A DNA stretch of 22,832 bases, taken from the NCBI GenBank assembly GCA_902478985.1, contig CABSNH010000011.1, positions 1 through 22,832 of the forward strand, in the 5' to 3' direction. Source of the DNA: an uncultured Collinsella sp. (GTDB lineage: Bacteria; Actinomycetota; Coriobacteriia; Coriobacteriales; Coriobacteriaceae). A program made the position numbers and the translations under genes. Shown one piece after another: positions 8,160 through 16,077 of this stretch. How positions within the stretch are numbered: position 1 is the first letter of the stretch; each line of letters begins with the position of its first letter. Below the pieces are notes generated by a model, which was given only the letters and a program-made list of their open reading frames with translations, was not told the DNA's origin and searched no databases.

Positions 8160-8189
8160 TTCGACTCCTTAATACTGGTGACCGGTGGA

Positions 8190-8220
8190 ATGCGACAGAG
8201 GGGCTGTCCCTTTGTCGCAT
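8190..8220. repeat. 13-bp hairpin between the MFS and Gfo/Idh genes
   Basis: ATGCGACAGAGGG (8190-8202) pairs with CCCTTTGTCGCAT (8208-8220), with one G-U wobble and a 5-base loop. It lies in the 69-bp gap of a co-directional operon. No T-run follows on the minus strand, so an mRNA-processing or stability hairpin, or a dispersed repeat, is more likely than a terminator. Confidence 0.7.
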
Positions 8221-8228
8221 CGGTAAAA

Positions 8229-9485
8229 CTAAGCGGACTTCTTCTTGCTGTCGGAGACCATCATGTAGACGGTGAGCACGACGGCGATGGCGGCGATCAC
8301 AATGGCGCCGTAGAAAGACTGCTGGTAGGCGGCGCTGCCGGCCTCGGCGTGATACAGCACGGCGGTGATGGGCTGGCTGATCCAGGTGGAAGCGGCATAG
8401 CCCAGGAACATGATGCCGTAGTTGACGCCGATGTTGCTGGTGCCAAAGGCGCCACCGGTGAGCGGCGGGTAGATGACGAGCAGGGCGCCAAAGCTAAAGC
8501 CGAGCAGGGCGAGTGCCACAAAGAACATGCTCTGCGTAAAGCTCATCGACATGATGACGAGCGCGACGATGGTGACGACAAGGCTGATGAGCAGCGACTT
8601 ATAGGCGCCGAGCTTGTCGATGATCTGGCCAAAGGACAGGCGGCCGACCAGGTTGGCGCAGGTGTTGACGGAGACCACCACACCGCCGAGGGCGACGGCC
8701 GCGGCGCTCGTGGGGTCGGCGAAGAGCTGGACGGCGGCGATGGAGGCAACCTTGCCCACGAGCAGGGTACCCGCGGTGGCGGCGAAGGCGAAGGTGATGA
8801 TGAGGACCCAGAAGCGCGGGGTCTTGACCATCTCGCCCGGGGTGAGGTCACCGAAGGTGCCGGCATGTGCGCCACCCTTGGGGGCCTCGAAGCCCTCGGG
8901 CAGCCAACCGGCCTCGGGGGCCTTCAGGAACAGGGCGGAGGCGGCGATCGTCACAAAGAAGATGACGCCGAGTGCCTTGAGGGCGCCAAAGATGCCCAGG
9001 CTCGGGATGAGCAGCGAGGCGAGCACCGGGGACAGCACGGCGGGGCCGGCGGTCGAAGCGGCCAGGGTGATGCCGGAGGCAAGGCCCTTCTTGTCGATGA
9101 ACCACTTTTGGCCGGTGGTGAGCGCCGGGTTGTAGCCCAGGCCGTTGCCGATGGCGGCGACGAGCGAGAACCACAGGTAGAACTGCCACGGCTCGGTGAC
9201 GGTGCCGGACATGAACCAGCCCACGCCGTAGCACGCGGCGGCGGCGATCACGACGTTGCGCGGGCCGATCTTATCGGAGATGCGGCCGGCGAAGATGCCC
9301 GTCACGGCCATGATGGTCTGAAAGACCGGGAACGCCCAGGTAAGGGCGCTCGACCACTCGGGGTAGACGGCGAGCAGGTTCTTGCTCACGACGGAATACA
9401 GCGCGATGGAGCTGATGAAGAACATGGTGACGCACGCGGCGGAAAGCACGACGGCGCGACCCTTGTTGGAGTTGGTGGAAGCCAT
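8229..9485 (-). CDS. Major facilitator superfamily transporter, OFA (oxalate/formate antiporter-like) family
   Basis: A 418-residue inner-membrane protein with about 12 hydrophobic segments in two halves and a Lys-rich tail (SDSKKKSA). The first half shows AGRISDKIGPRNV, the loop 2-3 MFS signature, with GLGYNPALTTGQKWFIDKKG after it. The second half carries the matching LSFGQIIDKLGAYKS. These are typical of the OFA family, whose members move small carboxylates, but many are uncharacterised. Because SDR and Gfo/Idh dehydrogenases flank it, I infer uptake of the compound that those enzymes oxidise. The start at 9485 has a modest AAGAG site. The gap to the upstream SDR stop is 66 bp. Confidence 0.87.
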   Translation of the reverse strand: MASTNSNKGRAVVLSAACVTMFFISSIALYSVVSKNLLAVYPEWSSALTWAFPVFQTIMAVTGIFAGRISDKIGPRNVVIAAAACYGVGWFMSGTVTEPWQFYLWFSLVAAIGNGLGYNPALTTGQKWFIDKKGLASGITLAASTAGPAVLSPVLASLLIPSLGIFGALKALGVIFFVTIAASALFLKAPEAGWLPEGFEAPKGGAHAGTFGDLTPGEMVKTPRFWVLIITFAFAATAGTLLVGKVASIAAVQLFADPTSAAAVALGGVVVSVNTCANLVGRLSFGQIIDKLGAYKSLLISLVVTIVALVIMSMSFTQSMFFVALALLGFSFGALLVIYPPLTGGAFGTSNIGVNYGIMFLGYAASTWISQPITAVLYHAEAGSAAYQQSFYGAIVIAAIAVVLTVYMMVSDSKKKSA

Positions 9486-9551
9486 TGGACTCTTTCTAAT
9501 CGATACGGGGGAGGAGCGGGCGTGTCCGCGGGACCTCCCTGTCAGGTTGGT

Positions 9552-10433
9552 TTACTGGTCAGTCGGCTTGGCGACGCCGGACTCATCGGACCAGAGCTCG
9601 ACACCCTTGTTCTTAAGGTAGTTGTCGGCATAGGCGCGACGGCCGCCGGGCTTGGCGGTGAGGTCGCCCATCATGTTGGAGAAGCCGCCGTCGACCTTGA
9701 TGGCGTCGCCGGTGGTAAAGTCCGAGCGCTTGGACGCCAGGAACATGACGGCGTTGGCGATATCGCTGACCTCGCCGATGCGGCGCGTGGCGATCAGACG
9801 GCTGCGGCTCTTTTCGACCTCGGGGTCGGCGTAGAAGTTGGCCGACATCGGGGTCTTAACGAAGCAGGGTTCGACGCAGTTGGAGCGGACGCCGTAGGGG
9901 CCCCACTCGGCGGCGAGCATCTTGGACATCATGTTGACGCCGGCCTTGGTGGAGCTGTACACGCCCGAGAACGTCTCGGGGGAGTGGCTGGCGACGGTCG
10001 AGATGTGCACCAGGCGACCCTGGCCGGCCTTGATCATCTCGCGACCAAAGCGCTGCGAGGTGATGAAGTAACCGGTGAGGTTGACGTTGAGCACCTGCTC
10101 CCAGTCGCTCAGCGGCAGGTCCTCCATGGCGGCGAAGCGCAGGATACCGGCGGTGTTGACGAGGACGTCGACGCGGCCGAAGTTGGCGATGGTTGCGTCG
10201 ACGGCAGCCTGAACCTCGGCCTCGTCGGTGGCGTTCATCTTGTAGCCCTCGGCGTGGATGCCAAATTCGGCAGCGAGGTCGGCGGCAGCGGCCTTGACCT
10301 TCTCCTCGTCCAGGTCGAGCATGACGACGTTGGCGCCATTGCGGGCGAACTCGCGGCAGATCTCGGCGCCCATACCGCCGAGCGCGCCAGTCACGGCGCA
10401 GACATCGCCCTCGAGCTTAAGCCAATTGCTCAT
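9552..10433 (-). CDS. Short-chain dehydrogenase/reductase (classical SDR)
   Basis: A 293-residue soluble SDR. The nucleotide motif TGALGGMG is at residues 15-22. Asp40 ends the second strand, favouring NAD(H). NTAG is at 93-96 in place of the usual NNAG, Asn118 lies in NVNLTG, and the catalytic Tyr159/Lys163 are in YSSTK. By spacing from Tyr159, the usual catalytic serine is Thr146 (HISTVAS), unless Ser145 serves with a one-residue shift. The C-terminus extends about 35 residues past the last SDR strand (VDGGFSNMMG), ending in a charged tail. It is the first gene of the operon, divergent from LysR. The cluster suggests oxidation of a hydroxyl group on an imported small molecule. A hydroxysteroid dehydrogenase role cannot be excluded, but nothing specific supports it. 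Confidence 0.9.
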   Translation of the reverse strand: MSNWLKLEGDVCAVTGALGGMGAEICREFARNGANVVMLDLDEEKVKAAAADLAAEFGIHAEGYKMNATDEAEVQAAVDATIANFGRVDVLVNTAGILRFAAMEDLPLSDWEQVLNVNLTGYFITSQRFGREMIKAGQGRLVHISTVASHSPETFSGVYSSTKAGVNMMSKMLAAEWGPYGVRSNCVEPCFVKTPMSANFYADPEVEKSRSRLIATRRIGEVSDIANAVMFLASKRSDFTTGDAIKVDGGFSNMMGDLTAKPGGRRAYADNYLKNKGVELWSDESGVAKPTDQ

Positions 10434-10666
10434 AGGAACTTCCCTTCTTGTGCCTCCCGGTGGGCCGCTCCCATTAATCGACCCACGTGGTTTTCGCTGG
10501 TTATCGTATGCTTTGCATTTGCGCAGGTGAATTACATATTTGTTAGAATAGCGTTAACCGTAGGTTTACACTGTGCGATGCAGTTTATTCTCAATTGAGC
10601 GCGTGACCTGCGAAAACAACCCCCTGTGGCCCCATGCGGTCACGGGCGCGAAAACGGGAGATTGAC
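10434..10666. promoter_or_regulatory. Divergent control region between the SDR operon and lysR
   Basis: GTTAGAATAGCGTTAAC (10542-10558) has GTTA/TAAC half-sites and fits the T-N11-A pattern of LysR-family operators. A minus-strand promoter candidate is TTGAGA (10594-10589), an 18-base spacer, then TGTAAA (10570-10565), pointing toward the SDR gene. The divergent layout is classic for a LysR regulator and its target. The individual boxes are guesses. Confidence 0.35.
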
Positions 10667-11545
10667 GTGTACGATCGACGACTCGAGGCCATATCGGCCG
10701 CCGCGGAGCTGGGAAGCTTCTCGCGTGCGGCGGCAAAAATGCGTGTGTCGACTCCGGCGCTCGTCAAGCAGGTGTCGGGCTTCGAGGCCGAGTTCGGCGT
10801 CACGTTGTTCGAGCGCTCGCACTCGGGCGTCAAGGTGACGCCGGCGGGCGCTCTGCTGGTGGACGACGCACGCTCGATCATGCGGCAGTCCGAGGACGCG
10901 CTGCGCCGTGCCCGGCGCGCGGCGGGCGATGGCGGTGCCGTGCGCCTGGGCGTGTCGATGATGTGCCCGGGGCGCCAAACGCTGTCGATGTGGACGGGCA
11001 TCCACGAGCTGGAGCCGTCGCTGCGATTTGAGATCGTGCCGGTAAGCGACCTCTACGACGAGCGCGAGACAGTCATGCGCAGCTTGGGCCGCGAGGTCGA
11101 TGTGGTGCAGTCGAGTTTTTCTACCCCACGCTGGGGTGATGCCTGCCAAAAGCTCCGCATTGTCAACGTGCCGTTTTATATCGACCTACCGCGCACGAGT
11201 CCGCTGGCGCGCAAGACGCGCATCACGGTTGCCGACTTGGAGGGCATGCGCCTGCGCGTGCTCCGCCACGGCAACGACGTCATGGACAGCCTGCGTATCG
11301 ACCTTTTGGCCGACGGCGGCGTAGACGTGATCGACGTGGACAGCTTCGACTTTGCGCTTTTTAACGAAGCCGAGGAAAAGGGCGACGCGGTGCTCACCTG
11401 CGGCGCATGGTCGGGTGTGCACCCGGCCTTTGTGGGCGTGCCGTTCCTCTGCGGGCGAGAGGTGCCGGTCTTTCTGCACTACCCGCTCGAGCCAACCCTC
11501 CAAGTACAAAAATTCGTCAACGCCATGGCCCAACTCCTCAACTAG
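10667..11545 (+). CDS. LysR-family transcriptional regulator
   Basis: A 292-residue DNA-binding regulator. The N-terminal winged helix-turn-helix covers about residues 1-60 (SFSRAAAKMRVSTPALVKQVSGFE, then VTLFERSHSGVKVTPAG), followed by the linker helix and a periplasmic-binding-protein-like effector domain. I choose the GTG at 10667 because GGGAG ends six bases before it. The ATG at 10634 has no ribosome site and would add 11 residues. It is transcribed away from the SDR-MFS-Gfo/Idh genes and most likely controls them in response to their substrate. The effector domain is divergent from well-known members, so the ligand is unknown. Confidence 0.88.
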   Translation: MYDRRLEAISAAAELGSFSRAAAKMRVSTPALVKQVSGFEAEFGVTLFERSHSGVKVTPAGALLVDDARSIMRQSEDALRRARRAAGDGGAVRLGVSMMCPGRQTLSMWTGIHELEPSLRFEIVPVSDLYDERETVMRSLGREVDVVQSSFSTPRWGDACQKLRIVNVPFYIDLPRTSPLARKTRITVADLEGMRLRVLRHGNDVMDSLRIDLLADGGVDVIDVDSFDFALFNEAEEKGDAVLTCGAWSGVHPAFVGVPFLCGREVPVFLHYPLEPTLQVQKFVNAMAQLLN

Positions 11546-11561
11546 TTCATCCTTACAAAAC

Positions 11562-11607
11562 GAGGCCCTGGCCAAACGGCCAGGGCCTCACCAACTTTTA
11601 TTCTGTT
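11562..11607. terminator. Bidirectional intrinsic terminator between lysR and the ABC operon
   Basis: GAGGCCCTGGCC (11562-11573), loop AAAC, GGCCAGGGCCTC (11578-11589): a perfect 12-bp stem. T-rich sequence follows on the plus strand, and GTTTTG follows on the minus strand. It can therefore end both convergent transcripts. Confidence 0.85.
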
Positions 11608-11631
11608 TTAATGACGGGTTGATTGCGCGCA

Positions 11632-11737
11632 GGAGGTCTCCCAGGCGGGCCGGGGTGTAACTTCCGCGCGCAGTTTCGCAGCGAAGCGAGAATGTTTGAG
11701 CACGGAGGTTACACCCCGGCCCGCCTGGGAGACCTCC
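11632..11737. repeat. Very long palindrome: 30-bp perfect inverted repeat
   Basis: Arms 11632-11661 and 11708-11737 are exact reverse complements over 30 bases, starting GGAGGTCTCCCAGGCGGG on the left. Five further pairs (one G-U wobble) extend inward to 11666/11703. The interval of about 36 bases holds TTCGC-A-GCGAA. It lies between convergent genes, but a good terminator already exists at 11562-11589, and this palindrome has no T-run on either side. Confidence 0.85.
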
Positions 11738-11752
11738 GTGGAACAAACCTAC

Positions 11753-13672
11753 CTACTCGAGCTCAAACGCACCCGTGTACAGCTGGTAGTAATACCCGCG
11801 CTTGGCGATCAGCTCGTCGTGGTTGCCGCGCTCGATAATGCGGCCGTGGTCCAGACAGATAATCGCATCGGAGTTGCGCACGGTGGACAGGCGGTGCGCG
11901 ATGACAAACGTCGTGCGGCCCTCCATGAGCTTGTCCATGCCCGCTTGCACGATGGCCTCGGTGCGGGTGTCGATGGAGCTCGTGGCCTCGTCCAGGATCA
12001 TCGCCGGCGGATCGGCAACGGCGGCGCGTGCGATCGAAATCAGCTGACGCTGGCCCTGCGACAGCTGTGCGCCGTTGCCGGTGAGCATGGTGTCGTAGCC
12101 GTCAGGCAGGCGGGTGATAAAGTCGTCCGCGCCCGCGAGCTTGGCCGCCGCGATGCACTCCTCGTCGGTGGCGTCCAGGTTGCCGTAGCGGATGTTATCC
12201 ATCACGGTGCCGGTGAACAGGTTTACGTCCTGCAGCACGACGCCCAGCGAGCGGCGCAGGTCTGCCTTGCGGATCTTGTTGACGTTGATGCCGTCGTAGC
12301 GAATCTTGCCGTCGGCGATGTCATAGAAGCGGTTGATGAGGTTGGTGATGGTCGTCTTGCCCGCACCGGTGGCGCCGACAAACGCGACCTTCTGGCCCGG
12401 CTTGGCAAATACGGACACGCCGTGCAGCACCTCGTGGTCGGGCGTGTAACCAAAGTCGACGTTGTCCATGACCAGGTCGCCACGCAGCGGTACGTACTCG
12501 ATCTCGCCGGTTGCGCGGTGCGGATGCTTCCACGCCCACATGCCGGTGTGGTGGTCGGCCTCCTCGAACTCCCACGTCTCGGGGTTCACCTGCGCGTTGA
12601 CAAGCGTCACGTAGCCTTCGTCGGCCTCGGGCTTCTCGTCGATGAGCTCAAAGATGCGGTCGGCGCCGGCGAGGCCCATGACCACGGCGTTGATCTGCTG
12701 CGAGATCTGGCCGATCTGTCCGCAGAACTGCTTGGTCATGTTGAGGAACGGCACCACGACGGCGATGGACAGCGCCATGCCCGAGATGCTCAGGTTGGGC
12801 ACGCCCAGCGCCAGGAAAATGCCGCCTGCCAGTGCGACCAGCACGTAGAGCAGGTTGCCCAGGTTCATAAGGATGGGCATGAGGATGTTGGCGTACATGT
12901 TGGCCTTCTGCGAGACCTCGAAGAGCTTTTCGTTGCGCTCGTCAAAATCGGCCTCGGCGGCAGACTCGTGGCAGAATGCCTTGACGACCTTCTGGCCGTT
13001 CATGACTTCCTCGATATGGCCCTCGACCACGCCGAGCTCGGTCTGCTGCGCAATGAAGAAGCGCGCGGAGTTGGAGCCGAGCAGCTTGGTCATAAAGGTC
13101 ATAAAGGCGACGCCGGCAATAATGACCAGGCACATCCACACGCTGTAGTACAGCATGATAAAGAACACCGTGGCAATGACGATGACCGTCATGAGCAGGT
13201 TGGGCAGCGACTGACTGATCATCTGACGCAGCGTGTCGATGTCGTTGGTGTAGTGGCTCATGATGTCGCCGCGCTGGTGCGTGTCGAAATAGCGAATCGG
13301 CAGGTCCTGCATGCGGTTGAACATCTTCTCGCGCAACTTCTCCAGCGAGCCCTGCGTGACGATGGCCATGGCGCGGTTCCAGAACAGCGAGGACAGGATG
13401 CCGACGCCGTAGATGCAGGCGAGGGTGGTCACGAGCTGTGCGATCTTGGGCTGCGCGGCTTCCCAATCGCCCGACTGCCACGATTCGCTAATAATCTGCA
13501 GAGCGCTCTGAAGGAAGGTCGCGCCGATGGAGTTGATGATGGCGCAGAGCACCACGCCGACGACGACGAGGGGCAAAAGCACGGGGTAGAAGCCAAAGAG
13601 CGTCTTGATGAGGCGCGACATGGTGCCGCCCTTGCGGTTGAGTGCGCGCTCAGCGGTCGTTGCCTTACTCAT
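11753..13672 (-). CDS. ABC exporter half-transporter, consensus-site subunit (TM288/LmrD-like)
   Basis: A 639-residue membrane protein: six transmembrane helices (about residues 20-340) then an ATPase domain. Walker A GATGAGKTT is at 433-441, signature LSQGQ at 537-541, Walker B MILDE with catalytic Glu562, and switch His593 (AHRLST). The non-canonical LSQGQ with intact Glu and His is what the active-site subunit of heterodimeric exporters shows. An unusual Trp/His-rich stretch (about 351-397, GMWAWKHPHR) lies between the two domains. Its ATG overlaps the stop of the upstream ABC gene by eight bases (ATGAGTAA), behind a GGAGG site, so the two are translationally coupled. The likely role is drug, lipid or peptide export; the substrate is unknown. 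Confidence 0.93.
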   Translation of the reverse strand: MSKATTAERALNRKGGTMSRLIKTLFGFYPVLLPLVVVGVVLCAIINSIGATFLQSALQIISESWQSGDWEAAQPKIAQLVTTLACIYGVGILSSLFWNRAMAIVTQGSLEKLREKMFNRMQDLPIRYFDTHQRGDIMSHYTNDIDTLRQMISQSLPNLLMTVIVIATVFFIMLYYSVWMCLVIIAGVAFMTFMTKLLGSNSARFFIAQQTELGVVEGHIEEVMNGQKVVKAFCHESAAEADFDERNEKLFEVSQKANMYANILMPILMNLGNLLYVLVALAGGIFLALGVPNLSISGMALSIAVVVPFLNMTKQFCGQIGQISQQINAVVMGLAGADRIFELIDEKPEADEGYVTLVNAQVNPETWEFEEADHHTGMWAWKHPHRATGEIEYVPLRGDLVMDNVDFGYTPDHEVLHGVSVFAKPGQKVAFVGATGAGKTTITNLINRFYDIADGKIRYDGINVNKIRKADLRRSLGVVLQDVNLFTGTVMDNIRYGNLDATDEECIAAAKLAGADDFITRLPDGYDTMLTGNGAQLSQGQRQLISIARAAVADPPAMILDEATSSIDTRTEAIVQAGMDKLMEGRTTFVIAHRLSTVRNSDAIICLDHGRIIERGNHDELIAKRGYYYQLYTGAFELE

Positions 13673-15479
13673 GTGCCTCGCCTCCTTCCTGGGTCTGAGC
13701 TTGCGTTACGGATGCCTCGGTGTCGGCTTCGACGGCCCCTTCGCCCTCGGCGCTCATCTTGCTCTGCGAGGTAAAGGTCTCGCGGTAGATCTCGCTCGTC
13801 TTGAGTAGCTCGTCATGGTTGCCGATCTGCGCGATTCGGCCGCCCTCCATGACGATGATGCGATCGGCGTCCTGCACGGAGCTGATGCGCTGGGCGATGA
13901 TGAGCTTGGTCGTGTTGGGCAGATAGCTTGCCAGCCCTGCGCGAATCTTGGCGTCGGTCTTGGTGTCGACGGCGCTGGTGGAGTCGTCCAGGATCAAGAT
14001 CTTGGGGCGACGCAGCAGAGCGCGCGCAATGCACAGGCGCTGCTTCTGGCCGCCCGAGACATTGGAGCCGCCCTGTTCGATCCAGGTGTCGTAGCCCTTG
14101 GGGAAGCCGTCGACAAACTCATCGGCGCAGGCCAGATGCGCGGCCTCGCGGACCTCTTCGTCGGTGGCGTTCGGGTCGCCCCAACGCAGGTTCTCGGCAA
14201 TCGTGCCGCTAAACAGCACGTTTTTCTGCAGCACCATGGCCACCTGGTGGCGCAGGGCGTCCAAGTCGTAGTCGCGTACATCCACGCCGCCCACGCGCAC
14301 GGTACCCTCGGTGGCGTCGTACAGGCGGGCGATGAGGTTTACGAGCGTGGACTTGGCCGAGCCGGTGCCGCCGATGATGCCGATGGTCTCGCCGCTCTTA
14401 ATGTGCAGGTCGATATCGTCGAGCGCCTGGCGCTTCGCATGCGCGGAATACTTAAAGCTCACGTGGTCAAAGTCGATGGAACCGTCGGCAACCTCGAGCA
14501 CGGGCTCGGCGGGATCGGCGATCGTGGGCTCGGCGGCCAGCACCTCGGTGATGCGGTGCGCCGATTCGTCGGCCATGGTCACCATGACAAAGATCATCGA
14601 TAGCTGCATCAGGCTCATGAGGATTTGGAAGCCATAGGTAAAGATCGAGGAGAGCTGGCCCACGTCGAACAGCGTGCCCTGGCTCGTGATGATGAGCTTG
14701 GAGCCCAGGTAGATGATGACGACAAACGCGCCGTTGACGCAGATGTTCATCATGGGGTTGTTAAAGGCAAGCAGCTTCTCGGCGCGGGTGAAGTCCATCT
14801 GGACGTCGCGTGCGGCGGTCGCGAACTTCTCCTTCTCAAAGTCTTCGCGCACGTAGCTCTTGACCACGCGCATGCCGGTGACGTTTTCCTCGACGGACTC
14901 GTTAAGGGCGTCGTACTTGTGGAACACGCGCGAGAAGATGGGACGCACCTTAAAGATGATAAAGAACAGCCCAAAGCCCAGCAGCGGAATGATGACCAGG
15001 TAGACCATGGCGACGCTGCCGCCCATGATAAATGCCATGGTAAAGGCGAAGATCAATACCAGCGGCGCGCGCACGGCGATACGGATGATCATCATAAAGG
15101 CCTGCTGCACGTTGTTGATATCGGTGGTCAGGCGCGTGACGAGCGAGGAGCTCGAGAACTCATCGATGTTGGCAAAGCTGAACGTCTGGATCTTGTAGAA
15201 CAGGTCGTGACGCAGGTTCTTAGCGAAGCCGCAACTCGCATGGCTGCAGGTGACGCCGGCCGCGGCGCCAAAAGCAAGCGACGTCAGCGCGATGAGCACC
15301 AAAAAGCCCGCGGTGGGAAGCATCTCGGCTACGGTGGTGCCATCTTTGATGGCGTCGATCAGGTTGGCGGTGATAAATGGAATCAGCATCTCGCAGAGCA
15401 CCTCGCCAAGCACGAGCAATGGCGTGGCAACAGCGACTTTCATATAGTCGCGGATGCTTCCCATGAGGGTTTTAATCAT
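13665..15479 (-). CDS. ABC exporter half-transporter, degenerate-site subunit (TM287/LmrC-like)
   Basis: A 604-residue partner: six transmembrane helices (about 1-310) and an ATPase domain. Walker A is GGTGSAKST (370-378, Ala in place of the last Gly), and the signature VSGGQ (474-478) is canonical. The catalytic Glu after Walker B is Asp499 (ILILDDSTS), and the switch His is Gln530 (IIAQRISS). Asp plus Gln is the known mark of the degenerate site in heterodimeric exporters such as TM287/288. The last roughly 35 residues are an acidic, Glu/Ala/Gln-rich tail of no known domain. The start ATG overlaps the MarR stop by eight bases (ATGATTAA). Together with the next gene it should form one full exporter controlled by MarR. 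Confidence 0.93.
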   Translation of the reverse strand: MIKTLMGSIRDYMKVAVATPLLVLGEVLCEMLIPFITANLIDAIKDGTTVAEMLPTAGFLVLIALTSLAFGAAAGVTCSHASCGFAKNLRHDLFYKIQTFSFANIDEFSSSSLVTRLTTDINNVQQAFMMIIRIAVRAPLVLIFAFTMAFIMGGSVAMVYLVIIPLLGFGLFFIIFKVRPIFSRVFHKYDALNESVEENVTGMRVVKSYVREDFEKEKFATAARDVQMDFTRAEKLLAFNNPMMNICVNGAFVVIIYLGSKLIITSQGTLFDVGQLSSIFTYGFQILMSLMQLSMIFVMVTMADESAHRITEVLAAEPTIADPAEPVLEVADGSIDFDHVSFKYSAHAKRQALDDIDLHIKSGETIGIIGGTGSAKSTLVNLIARLYDATEGTVRVGGVDVRDYDLDALRHQVAMVLQKNVLFSGTIAENLRWGDPNATDEEVREAAHLACADEFVDGFPKGYDTWIEQGGSNVSGGQKQRLCIARALLRRPKILILDDSTSAVDTKTDAKIRAGLASYLPNTTKLIIAQRISSVQDADRIIVMEGGRIAQIGNHDELLKTSEIYRETFTSQSKMSAEGEGAVEADTEASVTQAQTQEGGEAHE

Positions 15480-15978
15480 CCAGTTCCTCCCAGGTTACAC
15501 GGATTTTATCGAGCATTTCGGCGAGGTCTTCGCGCTCGTCATGGGTGAGCGCGCTAAAGGCCCGTTCTCTAAAGCGGATGCGGGCCGCCTGGTCGATGCG
15601 GGCGTTTTCCCGGCCGGTTTCGGTCAGGCGAATGGTGAGTTGCCGTCGATCCTTGGGGTTACGGCTGCGCTCGATGAGGCCGTTGACCTCGAGCTTGGAC
15701 AGGATCTCGGAAAGCGACCCCGGCTTGAGGTCAAAGTGCATGCCGAGTTCCTGCTGCGACATCTCGCCGCCGGGCTGCTTGGCCAGCAGGCAGATGATGG
15801 GTGCCTTGCCGGACACGCCTCCGCCATGAAAATGCATGTAATGGCCGCAAAAGCCCAGGCCGCTCAGGATGCGCTTGGCAAGCTTGTCTTCCGAGCTAAC
15901 CGCTTCGGGTACATCTGCCGGCTGTGACGGGTCGCCGCCGGGCTCGTGCGAACAAAGGTTAAGAGGTTCATCGCACAT
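15472..15978 (-). CDS. MarR-family transcriptional regulator of the ABC exporter operon
   Basis: A 168-residue winged-helix repressor. The DNA-binding part is about residues 60-140 (MSQQELGMHFDLKPGSLSEILSKLEVNGLIERSRNPKDRRQ), where the DRR wing is typical. The N-terminus is rich in Cys and His (MCDEPLNLCSHE, GFCGHYMHFHGGG), which might bind metal or sense redox state. That is a guess, and GHYxHxxxGG is common in MarR proteins next to ABC exporters. The ATG at 15978 has GGAG 12 bases upstream, a long but usable spacing. Its stop overlaps the next gene's start. A perfect -35 box and a GTTAGG/CCTAAC operator-like repeat lie upstream, suggesting autoregulation. Confidence 0.9.
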   Translation of the reverse strand: MCDEPLNLCSHEPGGDPSQPADVPEAVSSEDKLAKRILSGLGFCGHYMHFHGGGVSGKAPIICLLAKQPGGEMSQQELGMHFDLKPGSLSEILSKLEVNGLIERSRNPKDRRQLTIRLTETGRENARIDQAARIRFRERAFSALTHDEREDLAEMLDKIRVTWEELDD

Positions 15979-16002
15979 GAATTAGTGTTGCTCCTTTCTT
16001 TA

Positions 16003-16062
16003 GTTAGGTAGTGGAATTGTTTTGTGCCTAACCAATCTAGGAGCATGAGAAATGAATGTCAA
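16003..16062 (-). promoter_or_regulatory. Promoter and likely operator of the MarR-ABC operon
   Basis: On the minus strand TTGACA (16062-16057), a 17-base spacer and TAGATT (16039-16034) form a strong sigma-70-type promoter. Just downstream, GTTAGG (reading plus, 16003-16008) and CCTAAC (16027-16032) form an inverted repeat covering the predicted start point. That is where a MarR repressor would block transcription. Confidence 0.7.
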
Positions 16063-16077
16063 GGTACCAAACTAGTG

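Noticed and set aside
7062..10598. A 1178-codon open frame on the plus strand
   Set aside because: It is antisense to three well-supported genes (SDR, MFS, Gfo/Idh), has no family likeness, and follows from strong G/C third-position bias in them.
11696..13774. A 692-codon open frame on the plus strand
   Set aside because: Antisense to the ABC exporter subunit with clear Walker motifs; the frame starts inside the palindrome.
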